Origin: an uncultured Clostridia bacterium
Lineage (GTDB): Bacteria > Bacillota > Clostridia > Oscillospirales > Ruminococcaceae
DNA length: 33,763 nt
Reading direction: 5' to 3'
Assembly (NCBI GenBank): GCA_948473085.1
Contig: CAOKWH010000019.1
Span: forward strand, 1-33,763
In this document: positions 7,345 to 14,484 of the stretch, in pieces
How positions within the stretch are numbered: position 1 is the first letter of the stretch
Layout of the letters: each line of letters opens with the position of its first letter
The notes under the pieces: generated by a model
What the model was told of the DNA's origin: nothing
Seen by the model: only the letters and a program-made list of their open reading frames with translations
Database searches by the model: none
Translations under genes and position numbers: made by a program

Positions 7345-7420
7345 GATCCATTAGCTCAGTCGGCAGAGCACTTGACTTTTAATCAAGGTGTCCGGAGTTC
7401 GAATCTCCGATGGATCACCA
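7345..7420 (+). tRNA. tRNA-Lys (TTT anticodon)
   Basis: Acceptor stem GATCCAT/ATGGATC closes the cloverleaf. The anticodon loop CTTTTAA gives TTT, the T arm contains GTTCGAATC, and CCA is encoded at 7418-7420. It has its own promoter upstream and a terminator just after. Confidence 0.97.
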
Positions 7421-7423
7421 AAG

Positions 7424-7449
7424 GCCCTACCGGTTGGTGGGGCTTTTTT
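7424..7449 (+). terminator. Intrinsic terminator after tRNA-Lys
   Basis: GCCC-ACC pairs with GGT-GGGC, followed by TTTTTT. Confidence 0.75.
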
Positions 7450-7470
7450 GTGGCCTTTTTTGGAAATGTG

Positions 7471-7479
7471 TGGTACAAT
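7471..7479 (+). promoter_or_regulatory. Extended -10 element upstream of recG
   Basis: TGGTACAAT is a TGn-TACAAT extended -10 box, 75 bp before recG and downstream of the tRNA terminator. No clear -35 is present. Confidence 0.45.
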
Positions 7480-7554
7480 AGACCTAAGCGCCGCTCCCCT
7501 TTCGGGGGATGCGGCGGAACTGCCCAGCCATGGGCAAGAAAGGGCGGCGAAACA

Positions 7555-9606
7555 ATGGCAGTGGGGTTTGAAACCGATATACAGTACCTCAAGGGCATCG
7601 GGGAAAAACGCGCCCAGCTGTTCCGCAAGCTGGGCATTACCACCGCCGGGGAGCTGATTGCCCACTATCCCCGGGAGTATATCGACCTGACCCAGCCCAC
7701 CCCGGCCGCTGCCGCACCGGTTGGCCAGCAGGCCGCCATCCGGGCCACTGTCACGGGCAAATCCGGCGAGCAGCGCATCCGCAAGGGCCTCTCGGTCTTT
7801 AAAGTGCAGGCTGTGGATGAGGAGGGTATCCGGCTTTCCATCACCTTTTTCAATGCCAAATTCACGGTGGACAAGCTGCAAGCCGGCCAGGAATACCTCT
7901 TTTACGGCCAGGTGGGCGGCACCCTGCTGAAAAAGGAGCTGTCCGCCCCGCTGGTGTTCACCCTGCAGGAGGCGCAGGAGCTCATCCCTGTCTACCCGCT
8001 GACCGCCGGGCTCACCTCCCGGATGGTGGCCGGGGCGGTGCGGCAGGCGCTGGGGGCGCTGCTGGAACAGGTGCAGGAACCGCTGCCCTCCGCCATCCGG
8101 GTGCAGCACAACCTATGCCACCTGCAATACGCTGTGGAAAACATCCACTTCCCCGCCCAGCGGCAGAACATGCTGCTGGCCCGGCGGCGGCTGATTTTCC
8201 AGGAACTGTTCACCCTCACCCTGGCCCTCTCCGCCGTGCGCAGCACCAAGGGGATGGAAGCGGCGGTCCGCCTTGCCCCTGCCGATCTATCCGACTTCAT
8301 CGCCTCGCTGCCCTTCCCCCTCACCGGCGCCCAGCTCCGGGCCGTGGGGGAAATCACCGCCGACCTGGCCGGCCCCGCCCCCATGAACCGGCTGCTGCAG
8401 GGGGATGTGGGTTCCGGCAAAACGGTGGTGGCGGCCTGCGCCTGTGTGTTCGCCGCCAAAAACGCTGCCCAGGCCGCCCTGATGGCCCCCACCGAAATTT
8501 TGGCCGCCCAGCACCACCAAACCATGCAGAAGCTGCTGGGGCCGTTTGGCATCCGCACGGCGCTGCTCACCGGCAGCACCAAGGCCGCCGAAAAGCGCCG
8601 CATCAAGGAGCAGCTGGCCGCCGGGGAGATTGATTTGGTGGTGGGCACCCATGCCCTGCTCTCTTCCGGCACCGAGTTTGCCCGGCTGGCCCTGGTCATC
8701 ACCGATGAACAGCACCGCTTTGGCGTGGGGCAGCGCATCGCCCTGGGGCAGAAGGGCGGAGCCCCCCACACGCTGGTTATGTCCGCCACCCCCATCCCCC
8801 GCACCCTGGCACTGATGATTTATGGCGATTTGGACCTTTCGGTTATCGACACCATGCCGGTGGGCCGGCTGCCGGTTAAAACCTATGCCATTGACAGCGC
8901 CAAGCGCCAGCGGGCCTTCGGGTTCATCCAGAAGCACCTGGACGCCGGCTACCAGGCCTATATTGTCTGCCCGCTGGTGGAGCCCGGGGAGCAGGACACC
9001 GCCGGCCTAATCTCCGCCGCCGACTATGCCCGGCAGCTTCAGGAAAAGGAGTTTTCCGCCTACCGGGTGGGGCTGCTGCATGGCAGGATGAAGGCAGCCG
9101 AAAAGGAGGAGACCATGCTCCGCTTTAAAAACGGGGAGATTGACCTGTTGGTGGCCACCACTGTCATTGAAGTGGGGGTGGATGTGCCAGGCGCGGTGAT
9201 TATGCTCATCGAAAACGCCGAGCGCTTCGGCCTCAGCCAGCTGCACCAGCTCCGGGGCCGGGTGGGCCGGGGCAATGTGCAGTCCTACTGCATCCTGCTC
9301 TCGGACAGCAAGGGGCTGGATGCCCGGGCCCGGCTGAACACCATGTGCAGGACCACCAGCGGCTTTGCCGTGGCGGAGGAGGACCTGCGCCTGCGGGGGC
9401 CGGGGGACTTTTTCGGCCAGCGGCAGCATGGCCTGCCCCAGTTTGCCCTGGCGGATTTGAGCACCGATGTGGCGCTTTTGGAAAGCGCCCGCACCGCCGC
9501 CGAGGAACTGCTCACCGCCGACCCCGGCCTGGCCCTGCCCGAACACCGCCTGCTGCGGGAGCAGGTGGAACAGATGCTCCGGGCCATTGGCAGCCGCCCC
9601 AACTAA
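7555..9606 (+). CDS. recG: ATP-dependent DNA helicase RecG
   Basis: Remodels stalled replication forks and branch-migrates Holliday junctions. The 683-residue protein has an N-terminal wedge/OB domain (about 1-250, with the opening helix YLKGIGEKRAQLFRKLGI). It then has Walker A GDVGSGKT (about 283-290), Walker B DEQHRFG (about 384-390), SATPIPRTLAL, and the C-terminal motifs TTVIEVGVDVP and QLHQLRGRVGRG. Length is normal for RecG. The open frame continues upstream into the tRNA-Lys gene, which cannot be coding. ATG 7555, with AAGGGCGG before it, gives the family N-terminus. It is followed 42 bp later by the metallo-hydrolase gene. Confidence 0.95.
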   Translation: MAVGFETDIQYLKGIGEKRAQLFRKLGITTAGELIAHYPREYIDLTQPTPAAAAPVGQQAAIRATVTGKSGEQRIRKGLSVFKVQAVDEEGIRLSITFFNAKFTVDKLQAGQEYLFYGQVGGTLLKKELSAPLVFTLQEAQELIPVYPLTAGLTSRMVAGAVRQALGALLEQVQEPLPSAIRVQHNLCHLQYAVENIHFPAQRQNMLLARRRLIFQELFTLTLALSAVRSTKGMEAAVRLAPADLSDFIASLPFPLTGAQLRAVGEITADLAGPAPMNRLLQGDVGSGKTVVAACACVFAAKNAAQAALMAPTEILAAQHHQTMQKLLGPFGIRTALLTGSTKAAEKRRIKEQLAAGEIDLVVGTHALLSSGTEFARLALVITDEQHRFGVGQRIALGQKGGAPHTLVMSATPIPRTLALMIYGDLDLSVIDTMPVGRLPVKTYAIDSAKRQRAFGFIQKHLDAGYQAYIVCPLVEPGEQDTAGLISAADYARQLQEKEFSAYRVGLLHGRMKAAEKEETMLRFKNGEIDLLVATTVIEVGVDVPGAVIMLIENAERFGLSQLHQLRGRVGRGNVQSYCILLSDSKGLDARARLNTMCRTTSGFAVAEEDLRLRGPGDFFGQRQHGLPQFALADLSTDVALLESARTAAEELLTADPGLALPEHRLLREQVEQMLRAIGSRPN

Positions 9607-9648
9607 CACCGGAACCCCACCGTACAACCAGAACAGGAGGAAAACGAT

Positions 9649-10284
9649 ATGGCAAAACTGCTCTACCAGGGGCACGGCAGCCTGCGCATTACTGCCGAGG
9701 ACGGCCGGGTGCTCTACCTGGACCCCTACATGGGGGAGGGATACGACAAGCCCGCCGATATTGTGCTGATTACACACGAGCACCACGACCACAACGCCCT
9801 GCACCTGCTGCAAATGCGGCCGGACACCGCCATTCACCGGCCGGCGGATATGCTGCAGGCCAACGGCTACCGGACAGTGAACCTGGGCGGCGGCATTGTG
9901 GTAACAGCCGTGCCTGCCTACAACAAAAACCATTCCTGCCGGGAGTGCGTGGGCTACCTGATTGTTGTGGACGGCGTACGGCTCTATGCCGCCGGGGATA
10001 CCTCCACCACCGACTATATGCCCGCCCTGGGCGCTATGCAGCTGGACTATGCCCTGCTGCCGGCGGACGGCGTCTACAATATGGATATTCCCGAGGCCAT
10101 CAGCTGTGCCGAAACCATCGGCGCCCGGCACACCATCCCCATCCATTTAAAGCCGGAGGCCCCCTTTGACGCCCAGCGGGCGGCACAGTTTATCACCCCA
10201 TCGGCACTGATTGTCCTCCCGGGGGAGGAAATCACCCTATACCGGAAAGGCGACAAAAGATGGCAAACCCCCAAACAGAACTGA
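9649..10284 (+). CDS. Metallo-beta-lactamase-fold hydrolase (UlaG-like)
   Basis: A 211-residue single-domain MBL-fold protein with the metal motif H43-E-H45-H46-D47-H48 and the later GDTSTTDY segment (residues 116-123) that supplies the next ligand. IPIHLKPEAPFD lies near the C-terminus. The short form without extra domains resembles the UlaG/DUF-type MBL hydrolases found in Firmicutes. These are cytosolic; the substrate is unknown and beta-lactam resistance should not be inferred. It lies 42 bp downstream of recG, preceded by CAGGAGG, and its end overlaps the next small ORF by 25 bp. Confidence 0.85.
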   Translation: MAKLLYQGHGSLRITAEDGRVLYLDPYMGEGYDKPADIVLITHEHHDHNALHLLQMRPDTAIHRPADMLQANGYRTVNLGGGIVVTAVPAYNKNHSCRECVGYLIVVDGVRLYAAGDTSTTDYMPALGAMQLDYALLPADGVYNMDIPEAISCAETIGARHTIPIHLKPEAPFDAQRAAQFITPSALIVLPGEEITLYRKGDKRWQTPKQN

Positions 10285-10442
10285 CCTACCAACAGGCCCT
10301 GGCCCGGGCCGAGGCCAAGCTGGCCGAACTGTGGCAGCAGGGCCGCCGGAAACCGGCTGTTTTCCAGCGCACACTGGCCGAAATACTGATGTGCCAAAAC
10401 CTGCTGTCCCGGTTTGCCCTCTGCGGCTTTTATACCGAATAA
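10260..10442 (+). CDS. Small helical protein of unknown function
   Basis: A 60-residue ORF starting inside the 3' end of the MBL gene (25-bp overlap), with GGAAAGG 9 bp before ATG 10260. The sequence looks like a two-helix protein: ELTYQQALARAEAKLAELWQ, then KPAVFQRTLAEILMCQNLLSRF. Composition is unlike a shadow frame, and the position suggests translational coupling to the MBL gene. I do not recognise a family. Confidence 0.5.
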   Translation: MANPQTELTYQQALARAEAKLAELWQQGRRKPAVFQRTLAEILMCQNLLSRFALCGFYTE

Positions 10443-10505
10443 CCCCCTGCCCGGCGGGCAGCCAATGCCTGCGGGAACCAACTACACCAAAAAAGGAGCA
10501 ATGAC

Positions 10506-10901
10506 ATGGAACTGCGCGAGTCGGCAGAAGATTATCTGGAAAAAATACTGATGCTCAACCGGAGTATGGGCCGGGTGCGCTCGGTGGATTTGGCAAATGG
10601 GATGAACTTTTCCAAACCCAGCGTGAGCATTGCGCTCAAAAAGCTCAGGCAAAATGGCTATGTAACCATTGATGGCAGCGGTTCCATCACGCTTACCGAA
10701 AGCGGGCTGGAAATTGCCACCCGGGTGCTGGAGCGGCACACGCTGCTCTCCTCCCTGCTTATGGCCCTGGGCGTGGAGGAGGCCATTGCCAAAGAGGACG
10801 CCTGCCGCATTGAACACGATCTGAGCACACAGTCGTTTGAAAAAATAAAGGAATACTGCCAAAAGCACGCCATCGGCCAGCAGGAGGACGCCGGCTGTTA
10901 A
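10506..10901 (+). CDS. DtxR/MntR-family metal-dependent transcriptional regulator
   Basis: A 131-residue protein with the N-terminal winged helix of iron/manganese-dependent repressors. It opens with ESAEDYLEKILMLNRSMGRV; the recognition helix lies at FSKPSVSIALKKLRQNGYV (residues 38-56), followed by the wing GSITLTESG. The metal-binding/dimer segment ERHTLLSSLLMALGVEEAI leads into ACRIEHDLS. It lacks the SH3-like third domain, as MntR-type proteins do. It probably senses Mn2+ or Fe2+ and represses uptake genes, but no transporter lies nearby. AAAGGAG at 10492-10498 supports the start. Confidence 0.85.
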   Translation: MELRESAEDYLEKILMLNRSMGRVRSVDLANGMNFSKPSVSIALKKLRQNGYVTIDGSGSITLTESGLEIATRVLERHTLLSSLLMALGVEEAIAKEDACRIEHDLSTQSFEKIKEYCQKHAIGQQEDAGC

Positions 10902-10951
10902 AAGCCGGCACAGCCCTGCCCGGCCCCTGCCAAAATTTTTGCCAAAGGGTG

Positions 10952-10980
10952 TTGACATCCCCATGGCGCAATGCTATAAT
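10952..10980 (+). promoter_or_regulatory. Promoter of tRNA-Leu
   Basis: TTGACA (10952-10957) and TATAAT (10975-10980) with a 17-bp spacer, 14 bp before the tRNA. Confidence 0.9.
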
Positions 10981-10994
10981 TGTTAATGTTCCGT

Positions 10995-11080
10995 GCGAGG
11001 GTGGCGGAATGGCAGACGCACCAGCTTGAGGTGCTGGCGGTAGCAATACTGTGTGGGTTCAAGTCCCATCCTTCGCACCA
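10995..11080 (+). tRNA. tRNA-Leu (GAG anticodon)
   Basis: An 86-nt type II tRNA. Acceptor GCGAGGG pairs with CCTTCGC, the anticodon loop is CTTGAGG, there is a long variable arm, the T arm contains GTTCAAGTC, and CCA is encoded at 11078-11080. Confidence 0.96.
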
Positions 11081-11082
11081 AT

Positions 11083-11119
11083 AAACAGAGTTGTCCTATT
11101 TGGCAGCTCTGTTTTTATT
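11083..11119 (+). terminator. Intrinsic terminator after tRNA-Leu
   Basis: AAACAGAG (11083-11090) pairs with CTCTGTTT (11107-11114), followed by a T-rich tail. Confidence 0.85.
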
Positions 11120-11249
11120 TTTAAAGGGTAAAACCTGCACCAACAAAGACGACAGGCTTCTGCCTGCCATTTTTTGCCCCTGCTGCGGCAGATGGCTGAA
11201 TGCGCAAGAATTTTGCACCATCTCCCCTTCCAAAATGCAGCCTATCATG

Positions 11250-11284
11250 AAAAAGGCCCGCAGATGTACTCTGCGGGCCTTTTT
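11250..11284. terminator. Strong bidirectional terminator hairpin
   Basis: AAAAAGGCCCGCAGA (11250-11264) pairs perfectly with TCTGCGGGCCTTTTT (11270-11284). No complete gene ends just before it on either strand, so the transcript it serves is unclear. Confidence 0.75.
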
Positions 11285-11551
11285 ATTCTGCTCCGCTGTA
11301 GACAGCAAGCACAGCAGCTTTTGGGGCTGCCTCTCCCCTGCAAAAAATTTTATAGCCGCTGTTACAGGTGCAGGGCTGCCGGGGGAAGTTCCCGGCTGTC
11401 CTGCCTTTTTCCTGTATCCCGTACTTCTCGGCAAAGTCGGATACTGTGTTAGAAAGGCAACCTTCTTTTCAATACAACTCTGTTACAGGTCGGCCTTTTT
11501 ATAAAGGGTTTGGATAAGTAGAATCTTCTATTCGCAGCCCTGAGGCTCTCG

Positions 11552-11653
11552 ATGGAAAGGATTATCCCAGCCCGGAAAGCCATCAAGGGCCAATACTCCT
11601 ATCTACGCAAATTTGTCCGCCATAGCTTCCCGGGCTTTGGCTTAACCGGTTAA
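11552..11653 (+). CDS. Possible 33-residue peptide
   Basis: ATG 11552 to TAA 11653 encodes a basic peptide beginning MERIIPARKAIKGQYSYLRK. A weak GAGG lies 6 bp upstream. The composition is plausible, but no family is recognised, and the ORF could be the end of a decayed gene or chance. Confidence 0.2.
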   Translation: MERIIPARKAIKGQYSYLRKFVRHSFPGFGLTG

Positions 11654-11673
11654 AAGGGCGGTTTGGGCAGGGG

Positions 11674-11729
11674 CCTTTTGGAAAGCGGCTGATAGGAAAA
11701 CTATCCTCCCGGATGGCCGCTTCCAAAGG
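11674..11729. repeat. Long bulged inverted repeat
   Basis: CCTTTTGGAAAGCGGC (from 11674) pairs with GCCGCTTCCAAAGG (11716-11729) with two single-base bulges. It encloses a second hairpin, GATAG (11691-11695) with CTATC (11701-11705). No T tract follows. It lies just beyond the 3' end of the minus-strand gene at 11776. Confidence 0.5.
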
Positions 11730-11775
11730 CAGGGGTCACTAAAATATGGCCAGATGTTGGGAAAGCAACACCCTT

Positions 11776-12402
11776 TCAGCAAAGCTCTATCACATCCGCC
11801 GCTGCCCTCTCCACACATAAAGGGATATTGGCGTCCAACAGCAGGGAGAGCCCCACTTCGCACCCTCTGTTGATGCGGGGATACAGCAGGGCGGAAAATT
11901 GCAGGGTCTGGGGGCTGTGTGCCAGGCACTCCAGCGAAAAATACAGGGGCAGTGCATCGGTAAATGCGCCGCAGGGGGACTGCCTGAAAAGAAGGCGGCC
12001 CGTTCCGTCCATCGGGGAGGCGGCGGAAACAACCACGGTGTACTGGACTGCATAGCGCCTGCCCGAATTCAGCCAAATCTGGGCAGGGGCGCGCCCATCC
12101 AGGCGGATATTTCTTCCTATGCAAATCTTCGGCCGCCAAGGCAGGGGGCAGCCGGGGTTCCACAGCAGCTTTTCCTGCTGGCCCACCAGTTGGAGGGCGC
12201 TTTTTTCACAAAGCGGCACACAGGGCAGCGAACACTGCGGGTAACAGGCCGTTGTTTGACAGGGCCGAGGGCAGCAAGGACAGCAAGGGCAACAGGGGGT
12301 TGGCTGGCAGGGGAAACCGCAGGGGGCATAGCAGGGTTCCGGCCGGTAGGCCGGTGGTGCAGGCGGCATCCATCCGGGCAGCTGCTCCGGTGGCTGTTCC
12401 AT
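11776..12402 (-). CDS. Cys/Pro-rich protein with BclA-like C-terminal domain (putative spore-surface protein)
   Basis: From ATG 12402 the protein is 208 residues. The N-terminal third is Pro- and Cys-rich, with repeated CC-P units (CCPCCPCCPRPC) that could cross-link. The C-terminal part resembles the trimeric TNF-like domain of exosporium glycoprotein BclA: SGRRYAVQYTVVV, GTGRLLFRQSP and GCEVGLSLLLDANIPL align with the divergent neighbour's [21 protein letters not shown] and [12 protein letters not shown] spore coat or exosporium role is inferred from this and the sporulation genes in the window. The frame is open up to a GTG at 12474, but that extension is antisense to the neighbour. No good ribosome site precedes either start, so the 5' end is uncertain. 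Confidence 0.6.
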   Translation of the reverse strand: MEQPPEQLPGWMPPAPPAYRPEPCYAPCGFPCQPTPCCPCCPCCPRPCQTTACYPQCSLPCVPLCEKSALQLVGQQEKLLWNPGCPLPWRPKICIGRNIRLDGRAPAQIWLNSGRRYAVQYTVVVSAASPMDGTGRLLFRQSPCGAFTDALPLYFSLECLAHSPQTLQFSALLYPRINRGCEVGLSLLLDANIPLCVERAAADVIELC

Positions 12403-12421
12403 CAGCTCGGGCGGCCAGCTT

Positions 12422-12736
12422 TTGTCCCCGGATATCAGGGCCAATGCCGACAGCACCGTGTTCACAGTGGACACAGCCGGACGCTACCTGATCACTTACA
12501 GTATCAACACCGCCGCCCTCCTGGCCGGCGGCACCCGCCTGTTAATCAACGGCGCGCCCAATCCGGCCTCCACCGTGGCCCCCTCGACAGTATCCCTGAA
12601 CCACTTTTCCGGCGAAACCATGGCGGACTTGGTGGCCGGGAATACGGTATCCCTGCAGATATTCGGCATCACCGATGCCGTTGCCCTGCTGCCCAACTCC
12701 GCCGGCGCCACCCTGTCCATCACCCGTTTGAGCTAA
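12422..12736 (+). CDS. BclA C-terminal-domain protein, apparently 5'-truncated
   Basis: About 104 residues matching the TNF-like C-terminal domain of BclA/collagen-like spore proteins: [52 protein letters not shown] and the closing [10 protein letters not shown]. In family members this domain follows a long Gly-X-Y stalk. Here the frame can be read back only to about 12350, where stops (TAG at 12347 and 12329) cut it off, and the preceding residues are merely Gly/Ser-rich. There is no ATG or ribosome site; TTG 12422 is only the first possible start. The domain is probably the tail of a gene whose stalk was lost, lying head-to-head with the minus-strand paralogue. The next gene starts 13 bp later. 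Confidence 0.55.
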   Translation: MSPDIRANADSTVFTVDTAGRYLITYSINTAALLAGGTRLLINGAPNPASTVAPSTVSLNHFSGETMADLVAGNTVSLQIFGITDAVALLPNSAGATLSITRLS

Positions 12737-12749
12737 GGAGGGTTGTCTG

Positions 12750-13025
12750 ATGTCACTGCCAAATTTTCCCCAAACCAATCCCGCGCTGACCCGCGAGGCA
12801 AGCCTCAATGAAATCATTGCCGCCATTGCCGCCGAGGAGCTCAGCCTGAGCCATATCCTCAACACCGAGGGCGAAAAGCTGCAATATGTCCTGGGCACCC
12901 TGCCCGGCTTGGAGGGGGCGGCCTCCTTTAGGCCCGATTCCCCGGCGGTTGCCCACAACCGGGCGGTTTTTCAAACCCCGCCGGAACGGATGGCCGCAGC
13001 AAAACCCCCTGCCCCGGCTGAATAA
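12750..13025 (+). CDS. Small protein of the type found beside collagen-like spore proteins
   Basis: A 91-residue protein with a conserved-looking core: [20 protein letters not shown] (residues 2-21), [20 protein letters not shown] (22-41) and [15 protein letters not shown] (42-56), then a Pro/Ala-rich tail. From memory, Clostridia genes with an E-E-L-x-L-S-H-I-x-N-x-E-G-E-K motif often sit directly downstream of BclA-like genes, as here. Its role in spore-surface assembly is inferred from that context. AAGGAGGG before ATG 12750 is strong. It ends at terminator 13118-13161. Confidence 0.75.
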   Translation: MSLPNFPQTNPALTREASLNEIIAAIAAEELSLSHILNTEGEKLQYVLGTLPGLEGAASFRPDSPAVAHNRAVFQTPPERMAAAKPPAPAE

Positions 13026-13117
13026 GCCCCGCTTTCCGATAAAATGGTCTGACAGGCGAGGTTTGTCCGATTTAGAAAGCCCTGTATGATAGCCTTTTCG
13101 CCATACACGCAGAAAAG

Positions 13118-13161
13118 GGCGGTGCCGCCTTCTGTAAAAGGAGGGCCGCCGCTCTTTTTTT
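13118..13161 (+). terminator. Intrinsic terminator
   Basis: GGCGG (13118-13122) pairs with CCGCC (13146-13150), with inner CC/GG and CCTT/AAGG stems, followed by seven T's. It ends the spore-surface gene unit. Confidence 0.8.
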
Positions 13162-13267
13162 CTGCCAAACGCCCCAAAAAGCCCGCCCTTGCCTGTTTGA
13201 TGGGGAAAACGCAGGATAAAAGCGGTTGGACGGCACAGGAAGAAGCACAAAATCATCTATTTTCCTC

Positions 13268-13295
13268 TTCACACGGCCAATAATTGGTGTATAAT
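13268..13295 (+). promoter_or_regulatory. Promoter of the 13.5-15.7 kb gene cluster
   Basis: TTCACA (13268-13273), a 16-bp spacer and TATAAT (13290-13295). The start codon lies about 240 bp downstream, leaving a long leader. Confidence 0.6.
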
Positions 13296-13544
13296 GGGGA
13301 AAGACACACAGAACGGTGCAGGCTGCGGCGGGCAGAGCTTTGCCCGCTGAGAAGATATCATTTTTTACAAGAGTATTACACTGCCTTAGCAGTGCAGACG
13401 CGGCGGCTTGGATTGGCGCCCTGTGCAGCTAATTTTGCAGTGCCGCCAGAAGTGCCCCTGGTTCTCTATTGCGGCCGCGGTTCTGTGTTCCTTTAAGCAG
13501 GATAATAGCCTTTGTACTAAAGCAAACAGAAGGAGGATACCCAC
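13296..13544 (+). promoter_or_regulatory. Long structured 5' leader
   Basis: Between promoter and ATG 13545 there are at least three hairpins. GCGGGCA (13328-13334) pairs with TGCCCGC (13341-13347). CACTGC (13379-13384) pairs with GCAGTG (13389-13394) around CTTA. GGCGGC (13402-13407) pairs with GCCGCC (13442-13447), enclosing a CTGTGCA/TGCAG stem. No known riboswitch class is recognised and there is no run of T's that would make a terminator. The 70-codon frame across it has no ribosome site. Confidence 0.45.
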
Positions 13545-14087
13545 ATGACCACCGAAAAATATCCAACCTGGCTGAACGGCCATGTGAAGGACTGGGCGGA
13601 GAAGCGCCTGACTACTGTAACCCTGTGCTCCACCAGCGGCAACGACCTGCTGGAGGTGTGGTACTACGGCGATTTGTTCCCGGTGAAGGGCGAGCCGCAG
13701 CCCTTCATTGTGGATGGCGACGAGGCCCCCGCGCTGGTGGCCGCCCGGGACCCGGAGAGCGGCGAGGAATTTATCCTCTTTGACGGCGGGCGTCATGGCT
13801 ATAACAATCTGTTCTGCGACGAACAAGACCCGGAGGCGTTAAAAAACCGCCCTCTGCGGCGGTATGAGATTCCCTCCTCCAAGCTCATACTGGAGCTGGG
13901 CTACAGCATCGACTATGAGGATGAGAAGGAGCTTTTTGAGCCGGACGGGGCGGACACCGTAGCGCTGATTACGGGGGAACGGATGCCCTGGGAGCAGGTC
14001 AAACGGGACGGCCTCGACTACATTGCGCTTTCCTATTTAAAGGAGGGCGGAAAGCAGGTGCAGATTTTAGACGCGGAACTGGCGTGA
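13545..14087 (+). CDS. Hypothetical protein, first of a three-gene cluster
   Basis: A 180-residue soluble acidic protein. No signal peptide or membrane segment. Distinctive stretches are LEVWYYGDLFPVKGEPQPFI, EEFILFDGGRHGYNNLFCDE and LELGYSIDYEDEKELFE. I do not recognise the family. Small acidic cytosolic proteins of this style are common among orphan immunity proteins of contact-dependent or polymorphic toxin systems, but no toxin is adjacent, so that is a guess. AGAAGGAGG before ATG 13545 is excellent. The next gene follows after 35 bp. Confidence 0.75.
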   Translation: MTTEKYPTWLNGHVKDWAEKRLTTVTLCSTSGNDLLEVWYYGDLFPVKGEPQPFIVDGDEAPALVAARDPESGEEFILFDGGRHGYNNLFCDEQDPEALKNRPLRRYEIPSSKLILELGYSIDYEDEKELFEPDGADTVALITGERMPWEQVKRDGLDYIALSYLKEGGKQVQILDAELA

Positions 14088-14122
14088 ATAGAGCCCGTTT
14101 TTAGGCAGAAAGGAAGCGCAGT

Positions 14123-14458
14123 ATGATAGGGACAGAGGAAAACCGGGCGGTGCTTCAGGTGGAAGTGGTGTTCTGGAGCGGCAGCAGACGAACTATGCCG
14201 CCCAACCTGGCCAGCGGGCGGTATTGCCCCCATTTGGTCGTCCGGGGGAGCAGCGCATATTTGGGGGTCTGCTTCCTGGATGGAACCGAATGCGCCTTTG
14301 ACAGGCCGGCCAGAGGGAATATCCGGCTGCTGTACCCGGATACGGTGGATTACAGCCTGCTGGCGGATCATGCGGAGTTTTTGATTGTTGAGGGGCCAAA
14401 CCCGGTCGGGAAAGGCCGGGTGTTGGGCCGGAGCGCCCCTTTTGAAACAGGGCTGTAG
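14123..14458 (+). CDS. Small beta-barrel protein resembling an EF-Tu-type domain
   Basis: A 111-residue protein whose C-terminal two thirds look like the beta-barrel domain of translation GTPases: PHLVVRGSSAYLGVCFLDG (residues 36-54), ARGNIRLLYPDTVDYSLLAD and AEFLIVEGPNPVGKGRVLG. There is no GTPase domain. Free-standing barrel proteins of this sort occur in Firmicutes and are unstudied as far as I know. AAAGGAAG precedes ATG 14123. It lies 35 bp after the 180-residue gene and 26 bp before the DUF4253-like gene, so one operon is likely. Confidence 0.75.
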   Translation: MIGTEENRAVLQVEVVFWSGSRRTMPPNLASGRYCPHLVVRGSSAYLGVCFLDGTECAFDRPARGNIRLLYPDTVDYSLLADHAEFLIVEGPNPVGKGRVLGRSAPFETGL

Positions 14459-14484
14459 CGGGCAGGGGCAGGAAGGAGCGGGCA

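Larger units (their letters stand above)
11120..11775. other. Non-coding or degenerate region with several hairpins
   Basis: About 650 bp with no convincing protein gene. The long plus-strand frame starting at 11091 reads through two terminators and has no family-like sequence. The region holds a weak hairpin CAGGC/GCCTG followed by T's near 11150-11177, a strong terminator at 11250-11284, two copies of the near-palindrome CTGTTACAGGT (11359-11369 and 11480-11490), a 33-codon frame (11552-11653) and a long bulged hairpin (11674-11729). It may be decayed accessory DNA. Confidence 0.5.

Noticed and set aside
7372-7554. N-terminal extension of recG by 61 codons
   Set aside because: It overlaps tRNA-Lys and its terminator; ATG 7555 matches the family start.
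11091-11504. 137-codon plus-strand ORF after tRNA-Leu
   Set aside because: It reads through two terminators, has no ribosome site and no family-like sequence.
12403-12474. GTG start 12474 extending the Cys-rich protein
   Set aside because: The extension is antisense to the BclA-type domain and has no ribosome site. The chosen ATG is also imperfect, so the 5' end stays open.
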